The notes below the pieces were generated by a model. That model made no database searches. It was not told where the DNA came from and was given only the letters and a program-made list of their open reading frames with translations. 44,349 bases of DNA. Source: Nemertoderma westbladi (lineage: Eukaryota; Xenacoelomorpha; Nemertodermatida; Nemertodermatidae). Of this stretch, positions 30,647-39,488 are shown one piece after another (the first letter of the stretch is position 1; every line of letters starts with the position of its first letter). The stretch is from assembly GCA_032718475.1 (NCBI GenBank), contig JAUCBJ010007190.1, positions 1-44,349 on the forward strand. The letters run 5' to 3'. A program made the position numbers and the translations under genes.

Positions 30647-33600
30647 AGGCAATATTAAGAATAACTATTTATATCACGCTGCATAAAGTACCACTTTATA
30701 GGAAATCAGTTGGTACTTGAGTATTTATACGTATAATTTTATTCAAAAATTGTAATGTTTATTTTGAGTGATAAATGTTCATGTTAATCTCATCACTTCG
30801 GCACATCGAAGATCGCCCGAAAGACAGGAGGCGACAACTATAACTGGAATTCCGAACCAACCAACAGTCTACTGGGACTGAGATTGCTTCTACCCATCGT
30901 TTGAACTTTTTCTATAGGCTAAACCAAAAGTAAACAGGACGCCGACTTCCGCTCGTAGGAGTCGTTGATTCGTGGACATTTTTGGAGACGCTATCCGAAC
31001 TTTTACCAGATTCCGCAGTTCCGGGTTACTATGTGGACAACATCCATGACGCTTGCCAGAAATTGATCACTCTTCTCCTCCTGGAGGTTTGACTTTGGAA
31101 AAGTAATCTGAAAAACATTATAAATACATTAAAGATACAATAAATGAAACATAATAAAGATATAAAGAATGCAGTCTATCTTACCCAAACGCCCCCCAAA
31201 CGGCATTCTAACATACCAAAACGCCACCCAAACGGCATTCTAACATACCCAAACGCCACCCAAACGGCATTCTAATATACCCAAACGCCACTCAAACTGT
31301 ATTCTAACATACCCAAACGCCACTCAAAGGGCATTCTACCTTACCCAAATGCCATTCAAACGGCAATCTAACATACCCAAACGCCACTCAAACGGCATTC
31401 TACCTTACCCAAACGCCACTCAAACGGCATTCTAACATATCCAAACGCCACCCAAACGACATTCTAACATACCCAAACGGAATTCTAACATACCCAAACG
31501 CCAGCCAAACGCCATTCTAACATACCCAATCGCCACCCCAAAGGGCATTCTACCTTACCCAAACGCCACCCAAACGGCATTCTACCTTACCCAAACGCCA
31601 CTCAAACGGCATTCTAACATACCAAAACGCCATCCAAACGACAGTCTACCTTACCCAAACGGCATTCTAACATACCCAAACGCCACCCAAACGCCATTCT
31701 AACATACCAAAACGCCACCCAAACGGCATTCTAACATACCCAAACGCCACCCAAACTGCATTCTAACATACCCAAACGCCACTCAAACTGCATTCTAACA
31801 TACCCAAACGCCACTCAAAGGGCATTCTACCTTACCAAAACGCCACCCAAACGCCATTCTAACATACCCAAACGCCACTCAAACGGCATTCTAACATACC
31901 AAAACGCCATCCAAACGACAGTCTACCTTACCCAAACGGCATTCTAACATACCCAAACGACATCCAAACGACAGTCTACCTTACCCAAAAGGCATTCTAA
32001 CATACCCAAACGCCACCCAAACGGCATTCTAACATACCAAAACGCCACCCAAACGGCATTCTAACATACCCAAACGCCACCCAAACGGCATTCTAATATA
32101 CCCAAACGCCACTCAAACTGCATTCTAACATACCCAAACGCCACTCAAACGGCATTCTACCTTACCCAAATGCCATTCAAACGGCAATCTAACATACCCA
32201 AACGCCACTCAAACGGCATTCTACCTTACCCAAACGCCACTCAAACGGCATTCTAACATATCCAAACGCCACCCAAACGACAATCTAACATACCCAAACG
32301 GAATTCTAACATACCCAAACGCCACCCAAACGCCATTCTAACATACCCAATCGCCACCCAAACGGCATTCTACCTTACCCAAACGCCACCCAAACGGCAT
32401 TCTACCTTACCCAAACGCCACTCAAACGGCATTCTAACATACCAAAACGCCATCCAAACGACAGTCTACCTTACCCAAACGGCATTCTAACATACCCAAA
32501 CGCCACCCAAACGCCATTCTAACATACCCAATCGCCACCCAAACGGCATTCTACCTTACCCAAACGCCACCCAAACGGCATTCTACCTTATCCAAACGCC
32601 ACCCAAACGGGATTCAAACAAACCCAAACGCCACACAAACGGCATTATAACATACCCAAACGCCATCCAAACAGCATTCGACCTTACCCAAACGCCACTC
32701 AAACCGTATTCCAACATACTAAAGCGCCACCCAAACGGCATTCCAACATACCCAAACTCCACCCAAACGGCATTCTAATATACCCAAACGCCACCCAAAC
32801 GGCATTCTAACATACCCAAACGCCACCCAAACGGCATTATACCACACCCAAACGCCACCCAAACGGCATTATAACATACCCAAACGCCATCCAAACGGCA
32901 TTCGGCCTTACCCAAACGCCACTCAAACGGCATTCTAACATACTCAAACGCCACCCAAACGGCATTATAACATACCCAAACGCCACTCAAACGGAATTCT
33001 ACCTTACCCAAACGCCACTCAAACGGCATTCTAATATACCCAAACGCCACCCAAACGGCATTCTAACATACCCAAACGCCACCCAAACGGCATTGTAACA
33101 TACCCAAACGCCACCCAAACGGCATTATAACATACCCAAACGCCACCCAGACGGCATTCGACCTTACCCAAACGCCACTCAAACGGCATTCTAACATACC
33201 CAAACGGCATTATAACATACCCAAACGCCACTCAAACGGCATTCTACCTTACCCAAACGCCACTCAAACGGCATTCTAAGATACCCAAACGCCACTCAAA
33301 CGACATTCTAACATACCCAAACGCCACCCAAACGGCATTCTAACATACCCAAACGCCACCCAAACGGCATTCTAACATACCAAAACGCCACCCAAACGGC
33401 ATTCTAACATACCCAAACGCCACCCAAACGGCATTATAACATACCCAAACGCCACCCAAACGGCATTCTAACATACCCACGCGCCACCCAAACGGCAGTC
33501 TAACATACCGGTACCCAAACGCCAAACGTTTATTGTTTATTTTTGCCTTTTCCAAAGCAATATTTCAACGTTATAACGTTTATTGTTTTGGTTAGAAAAG

Positions 33601-33978
33601 CCCACCCATGTAACCTGATCCTTTACTTTATTATAAGAATCGGTAATAGACTTGTCGGTAGTCGCAACATTTACAACCGCAATTGCATTTAACATTTCAG
33701 TGGCTGACAGTTCTGCAGTTTACAGTAGTCGCAGACAGTAAGCCATTCTACATACCAGTCTGCCGGTAGGCTACTGTATTTCAGTATTTGGTAGGTACCG
33801 GTTAATTTCACCGTTTATCTACTGACTCACTGATTTAGGATGACAGGGAGTACCCTATAGGGGGGTAATTTTCATCCGGCAGTTCATTTTGAGTGCCGTT
33901 TGGGTACCATTGGGTGCCGTTTGGGTGCGTTTGGGTGCCGTTTGGGTGCCGATTGGGTGCGTTTGGGTAATTAGTCAC
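30647..33978 (-). repeat. FB2 right inverted-repeat arm
   Basis: Reverse complement of 25215-27484, about 1.1 kb longer because its tandem array is about twice as long. Unique blocks match with few differences (for example, acctgatcctttactttatt at about 33616 against the complement at about 25630). Confidence 0.85.
31181..33520 (-). repeat. FB2 right tandem array, 32-bp unit inverted
   Basis: About 73 units of ATACCCAAACGCCACCCAAA followed by cggcattctaac, the complement of the left array. Higher-order duplication is visible: the unit order around 31430-31660 recurs around 32220-32450. Confidence 0.92.
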
Positions 33979-34330
33979 ACCCAAATTTATTAACGAGTGT
34001 CATTGTTTACATAATTATATTATTATCTTTGATCTGTTTACTTTGTATATATACACCTTGTTTTTATTATATATGTGTATTTTGTTTTGTTTTTACGACC
34101 GTCAGAGGAATATCACATACAGTGATACAGACATATGCGGACCCGTGATTTTATATTTTTTTTGTGAATTTAGCGGCGCTCAAATGAAACTGATTTGTTT
34201 TTTATTAATTCAATTGACATTTTACCGGTGCTCAAGCAGTCAAGCGAAATCAAGAAGATTTTATAATTAATGCCGTAATGGAAAGGAGCAAGTTACAGTG
34301 GCGAGCTTTTCTAACCAAAACAATAAACGA
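33565..34330. mobile_element. Possible small element bounded by the dispersed motif
   Basis: GTTTATTGTTTTGGTTAGAA (33567) and its inverse TTCTAACCAAAACAATAAAC (about 34307) face each other about 0.76 kb apart, and both adjoin gttac / aggatc-like sequence. The left member is inside FB2 and the right member outside it, so they may be ends of one element or two independent copies. Confidence 0.35.
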
Positions 34331-34365
34331 TAACTCAAGAACATACCGACATATAAAACACATAG

Positions 34366-36325
34366 AATGGTGCTAATTGACCTGCGTAAAGCATTTGATT
34401 GCGTAGATCACCAAACTGTTATCCAAAAGCTTGGGGCTATGGGGGCCACTCAGAGTACCAGCAATTGGTTCTCATCTTATCTGTCTGATAGAGAGCAATG
34501 TGTCGCCATAGGTGAAATGCGCTGAAGCTGTATAACTAACGATAATGGGGTTCCCCAGGGTTCAATTCTGGGTGTCTTGCTTTATATCCGTGATACAAAT
34601 TACTTTCCCCAAGTTCAGAAGTTATCGAAGATGAAACAATAGCACCCATATTTGCCGACGACACAGGCCTAGCCTACAGCAATACATGCTCCGAAAGCAT
34701 ATTTACCTCTCTTAGTAATACCATGGACCGGGTCTCCCAATGGTGCACCGAGCACAAACTCTCCATAAACTTCGACAAAACGGAATGTATCCTTTTCGGG
34801 ACCCACCAACGACTTTCTACTGCATCAGAGTTGGAAGTCTATTGCAGTGGGAAACGCATATCAAACCGGAAATGCGTCATAATAGAACAGAAATAAATCA
34901 ACGGTGAGGTGAGGAAATGGCAACTGAAATATTAAAAAGAGGCAACACCAGACTGAAGTTTCCCCATCGAAATGCCCAGATTTTCGTCCGATCCATTCGC
35001 AGAATGCTTTGTAACTCTCTTATTCAGCCCCATCTCGACTATGCAGCCTCTACGTGGTTTTTCACTATTTCAGCCAGACTTCGCCAGCAGCTCGAAGCCC
35101 TCCAGCGGAAGTGCTTTCGATTCTGCTTGGGCCTCGGACCCAGAGCGCACATTGGATTGAGACTGCCCATTACGTGGACATTAACTGGCTTCCTGTACAA
35201 CAACGTATCGAGGCTTTTATCCTTTCCTAGATGTATAAGGTAAAACACGGTCAAGCACCTCAGTACCTAATCGATCTTATACACTTCCGCGAGTCCACCT
35301 ACTGTCTGCGATCAACCAACAAACCAACCTCGGTCCCTCAGAGAAATTCGTTATACGGCCAGAATACGTTTAGCTTCCTCGGTCCAAAGCTGTGGAATGA
35401 ACTCCCAGCCACCATCACAGACTCAACCTCTTTAGTTGTTTTCAAACATAACGTTGGTTAAGATATACTACCTAGAAAAATTAACCAACTATTCAATGTC
35501 GGCATTCATCTACTAACTTGTAATATATACTTTTATTTTTATCCAAATCGTATAAAACTTTTAATAAGCGAACACACCTTCTTTAAATAAAATCTCAATT
35601 TAAAGCCCGAGCTTTTAAAATCTTGTTGTTAATTCCGACTTTTTAATAAACACTTAAAACATCTACTTTTTATACCTAATTAATTAAATACAATTTTTTT
35701 TCTTTTCTACATTAATCTACTGTAGCACACCTTATTTCGTATAATTTATATTTATATTTTTAATTCAGTCTCAGTCAATAAGTTTACTTACTACCCCCAG
35801 AATACACCAATTACTATTAGGTGAGACCCTTATGGAAACGCGGTTTACCGCATAAGGATATCCCTCAGGTGCAGCTGTATTTTTTGCCAATATAATATTT
35901 ATTTATACTTAAAAATATTTTTATTTTAGAGTGATTACGTTCGGTCTGTCACCCAGATTTTCAGAGTCAGTAATTTTTAATTTATTAACAATATATCTGT
36001 ATATTTTTTAGGGGTCCGACAATTATTTTTTAGCAGGGTCTTTAAACTTTTTTAGATTTTTTTAGCATGCTTATTTTATTTAATTTGACTTTATCCCACA
36101 GCCACACCACCAGGATCTTATTTACGGCTAATGAATGACCTACAGTAGTTAGTTATGTATTGTCTGTTGTATCCAATATATGTTTGTATCACCAGGAATT
36201 ACTTTCTGTTCATGACATATCATTAACTTACATATTTCAATCAATATTACCGGTACCGTGTTAAATCATATGTTTAATTTGTTTTTAATGTTAATTTGGA
36301 AAATAAAATCAATCAATCAATCAAT
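34366..36325 (+). pseudogene. Decayed CR1/L2-type LINE with (AATC)n tail
   Basis: RT pieces in shifting frames: LIDLRKAFDCVDH (34372), NGVPQGSILG (about 34545), an ADD-like block (about 34655), and a C-terminal region with PTSVPQRNSLYGQNTFSFLG and LWNELP (35330-35410). Many stops and frameshifts are present. After the last frame (about 35460) comes a 0.8-kb AT-rich 3' UTR ending in AATCAATCAATCAATC (36306-36325), a simple-repeat tail. It is an older relative of the intact LINE at 18790-21990, probably from another family because the tails differ. Confidence 0.85.
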
Positions 36326-36330
36326 AGAAA

Positions 36331-36689
36331 TGAGCCTTGGGGTTGCTCCTGGTGTTTGGTGTTTTCAATGTTCACTTTGCTTTCTTTACCTTTGAGTGAC
36401 CATCAGACTGTCAGACCTTCCAAATTACAATATTTTTTTTTCAGATCGATTTCAAAACTATACGCGAGACTAACAAATCGAAAATTTTAAACAAAATGAA
36501 AATAATTTAGCATTTGTGATTTTATTTATATATGTCACTACAGTACCGGTACCAGTCTGCCAGTAACATATTTAGAAAAAAACGTCGGTTTGTTGTGCTG
36601 ATTGCAAATCACATATTAATCACGGGTCCGCATATGTGATAGAGCCACCGTCAGTAATATTTGTTGCCTGATTGTAAAGTAAAAGTAAA
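36331..36689. other. No gene seen; contains one half of an inverted pair
   Basis: ATCACGGGTCCGCATATGTG (36612) is the inverse of sequence at about 34130-34152 on the other side of the LINE remnant. Otherwise AT-rich DNA. Confidence 0.5.
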
Positions 36690-36962
36690 AATAGAGTGCA
36701 TTTTCTTCGGCGGCTAGGCCAGGGATTGCGCACAAAGTCTGACGACTTATTTCCAGTGCGGTCCCCCCAGAACTTTACTCCCCAGAGGAAACTCCAGTAC
36801 TCATTTAGCTACCGCTTAGGGATGCAAGGCAGAGATGCGCTCTGGCTGGTCCCTTTAAAGCATTCGTGCCGAAACGAAAACTGCCCTGGTCCATGTGAGG
36901 ATCGAACCCACGACCTACGGGAGATGTGAATTTAATGCAACCGCTACACCAAGGTGGAACCT
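36690..36962 (-). mobile_element. tRNA-derived SINE
   Basis: On the minus strand the first 75 bases form a decayed tRNA (listed separately) with RNA polymerase III box elements. They are followed by about 200 bp of body (caggcagagatgcgctctgg and neighbours, on the plus strand). The tRNA head plus unrelated body is the layout of a SINE. I do not recognise the family. Confidence 0.6.
36886..36960 (-). tRNA. tRNA-like head of SINE (pseudo-tRNA, loop reads CCC)
   Basis: Minus strand: a 7+7 acceptor pairing at about 5 of 7 positions, a D region with TGGTGTAGCGGTTGCA, an anticodon loop CTCCCGT (CCC if read as Gly), and a clean T arm GTGGG-TTCGATC-CTCAC whose GGTTCGATCC is a B box. Mismatches in the acceptor and anticodon stems make a functional tRNA unlikely. 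Confidence 0.5.
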
Positions 36963-38182
36963 TGATTGAGTTCTCCTCGACCATATTTACTGGAATCGGG
37001 TGTTAATAATAATAAACTAAAGTTAAAAATCTTGTTAAAACTTAATCAGTTGAATAGTTACCTTTCGGGCAGTAATGCTGCCAAGATATTCATGATTGCT
37101 TTATTTATTTACAGAGCCCTTCTGCGACGTAATCTCTTATTGGGTGAATTGTAATTTTGTCATACAGCAAGAGACTTCAATTTGCATTGCTTTGTGCTAT
37201 TATGTAATTTGGGTGTATGTTAAAAGCCAACTATAAGGCATTCATTTGCTATGTTTGTTGTTTTTAAATAATATATAAATATAATATAATATTTAAAAAT
37301 AAAAAATAGTATGAATTAGAACTAAATGCCAAAGTGCCTTTTGGGAACTATTCCTATTCGTGTGACTTAACCACAGATTAAATTAAGTTATATTTATAAC
37401 ACTTAATAAGACAATTTTATACAGTAGATCTATGTGTGTATTAATTATTTAATTTAGTTTACAACTCCCTTTTTCTTTCCACCCGTAAGTGCTTCCTAGA
37501 CTGGGTTGTCTTCTCCTCCATACTACTTACTAATCTACATATATTCTTATTTGCAATTTTAATTATCATTTTATTTTAAAAAGGAAGAGTGTTGATAAAT
37601 TATTAAAATAAAATAGCAACAATACAAGTCCAATATAATATCCATAAAACCAAAATTAAATATAAAAACTGCACCAGCATCCCACCACCAATCAGAACAA
37701 AACAATTAAGACAATAAAATTTAACAATTAAAAATGGTGCACCGTGAATTAATAATGGTCTGCGAGGTCATTCCACCGCAGACCCGCACCATCCCCAAAG
37801 CCCAGCGCCCTCCAGGGACGCCGGCCACCACGCAAACAGAGGGAGTTGGAGCGGAGGAGCGCGAACTTATTTTATTAAAATAAAATAAGATTTTATTATT
37901 TTTTATTTATTATTTGTTTTTAATTCTAGTAATTTTTTTATGTGGTGTTTTTGTTTATATTGTGTGGTGGTGGGTTTTCTATTTGTAAATTTTGTATTGT
38001 TTTGTTTTGAAAATTATATTATCATTTGGTAATTTTTTTATTATTTATTATTATTTTTTAAGATTTTATTATTTTGATACAAATACATAGTTAATTGCAG
38101 TGGCTGGATTATAGAAAAGCCCTAAAATGGTACAGTTGATACACCTGTCCTGTACGATAGTACGATATTAATTTTTATTTAG
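36963..38182. other. AT-rich DNA upstream of the host exon
   Basis: No coding frame. Runs of ttatttta and aaataaaa flank one GC-rich island (37737-37866, listed separately). A fair 3' splice-site match (tttttatttag) ends at 38182. Confidence 0.6.
37737..37866. other. GC-rich island with a perfect hairpin
   Basis: About 130 bp of GC-rich sequence in AT-rich surroundings. GGTCTGCG (37757-37764) and CGCAGACC (37777-37784) form an 8-bp perfect stem with a 12-base loop. No open frame of note. It could be part of a small RNA gene, a SINE piece or an old insertion. Confidence 0.4.
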
Positions 38183-38264
38183 ATGTGATTCATTATGTAC
38201 CGCGTACCGGTACTTAACTTATAAGCTTTATAGTATTACAGTATTATAATGGTGATATAAAATT
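38183..38264 (+). promoter_or_regulatory. Possible 5' UTR / exon start by 3' splice site
   Basis: A pyrimidine-rich tract ending AG at 38181-38182 could be a splice acceptor placing 38183 as the first exonic base. It precedes the ATG by about 80 bp and includes a short upstream ATG-TGA. A transcription start within this region is equally possible; no TATA box or initiator stands out. Confidence 0.25.
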
Positions 38265-39488
38265 ATGATGGCGGCGACAGAGTTCGAAGAAATGACTATT
38301 GCGCAGAGAATCAAACTGTACGAGACTACAGCGCAACGAGGTTCTACTCCGGCCAGCGCGAAGGAACGCGTCCCCCCCTTGGGATCGGACGACCCCGCAT
38401 CGACCCCGGGGGACTTCCGGACGCCCAGGGCCAGGATGCCATCCTCCTCGTCCGAGGGGGACTATCGAACCCCCAGGGGGCACAGCAAGTCCGCTTCGTC
38501 GGAGGGGGAAATATTCTCCCCGTTCACGCCGCCTAACAAACAAACTCCTTCCGGCTTCTACAGAGCAAATTATTCCAACTCCACCAGCACCGCGGCCAAT
38601 CACAACTCAACGTTGCCAGGTAACAAGATTTCTTCCACCAATGGGCGCGCCGCTGGTGATCACGAATCCAGATATCCATCCTCCCCCGGTTATAAACGTG
38701 TTTCCGATGTAACCACGGTGTTTCACTCGCGACATTCGTCCGACAATGTCTCCACACCCAACCATTCCGATTCATTCTCTACTCCCATCGAAGGCTCCCG
38801 CTCATCCGCTCCCGGGGGCGGCTCCCCGGCTTCCGCCGTAGACGAAACGCCACCATTCTCCAACGCGCTCCAATTCTTCGCTAAACTCGATTCCCCGTCC
38901 ACCGAGGAGGAGCGGCCGGTGAGCGTGCGTCGCCCGAGCGGCGGTTTGAACTGGAGCGAACGGCGTCTCTCGTCGTCCGGGGAATCGCGACGCGATTCCG
39001 CACGGCCGTCGGACCCGTCGGCTACACGCGTCGGACGCCAACCCACGATCGGCTCCGTTCTCCTCGCAACCTCCTTCGCCGATTCTCCCCACCGCGGTGC
39101 CGCTAGTCGTGGCGAGGATTCCCGTTGGCGTTCCTACGAGAACCGCTCGGGAGGAAGTCGCGCCACCTATATAACCGACTCGTCGGACAACCGTCGGACT
39201 GAGAGTACCGACAGTCGGGTAAAAGGTTCCGACGCTCCTCTACTAGGCTCTACTAGTCGGACCGGGACAGTAGAGACGGACACGATGGGTGACACGATAT
39301 CGCAGTACCTTCCCCCCGATATCCGAGCCGCCGTAACGCGAGCCACGCAGTCCCCAGTTCAACACGCCGCTCCGCATTCTTCTTCTACGGCCACTGGCTC
39401 TGGCGTCGTCGATAACGCGGTGACGTACAGCGGTGCTACAGCGGTCAATGCGGTGCAATCAACGGAAGTTGGGGTGTACCACGTGCGG
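38265..39488 (+). CDS. N-terminal coding exon of an unidentified host gene
   Basis: 408 codons, ending in phase 0 at a donor-like CGG/GTGAGTA (GT at 39489-39490). Not recognised. Two ATGs are adjacent; the second (38268) has A at -3 and G at +4. The N-terminus has a short helical segment (EEMTIAQRIKLYETT, residues about 8-22). The rest is Ser/Pro/Arg/Thr-rich, low in hydrophobics and predicted disordered, with repeated S/T-P sites (SEGDYRTPRG, SPFTPPNKQTPS). No signal peptide, membrane segment or Cys cluster. Its GC-rich, CpG-rich codons contrast with the AT-rich flanks and argue for a real exon rather than a chance frame. The short N-terminal helix plus long disordered region is common in cytoskeletal and scaffold proteins, but that is only a guess. 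The final six codons (GVYHVR) are encoded by the first minisatellite unit. The rest of the gene must lie beyond the window. Confidence 0.65.

Larger units (their letters stand above)
25215..33978. mobile_element. Giant foldback element FB2, about 8.8 kb
   Basis: The left arm (25215-27484) and right arm (30647-33978) are reverse complements. In order they comprise a short outer GGCACCCAAACGCACCC array, about 400 bp of outer unique sequence, a long 32-bp tandem array, and about 600 bp of inner unique sequence (for example, gtcggcgtcctgtttactttt at 27181 against its complement at about 30930). An additional inner inverted pair lies at 27957-28072 and 29907-30018. The loop holds a LINE fragment and no transposase frame. 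I infer a foldback transposon or a very large palindromic duplication. The paired internal arrays favour the former. Confidence 0.82.

Noticed and set aside
25698-33555. Short frames with repeated MPFGWRLGMLECRL-like or YPNATQT-like peptides
   Set aside because: They are translations of the 32-bp foldback arrays in both strands and carry no independent evidence.
36886-36960. Functional glycine tRNA gene
   Set aside because: Acceptor and anticodon stems have mismatches and the sequence continues into a repeat body, so a SINE head is more likely.
38244-39458. Antisense frames under the GC-rich host exon
   Set aside because: GC-rich exons often leave the opposite strand open. The plus-strand frame has the better start, full length and donor site.
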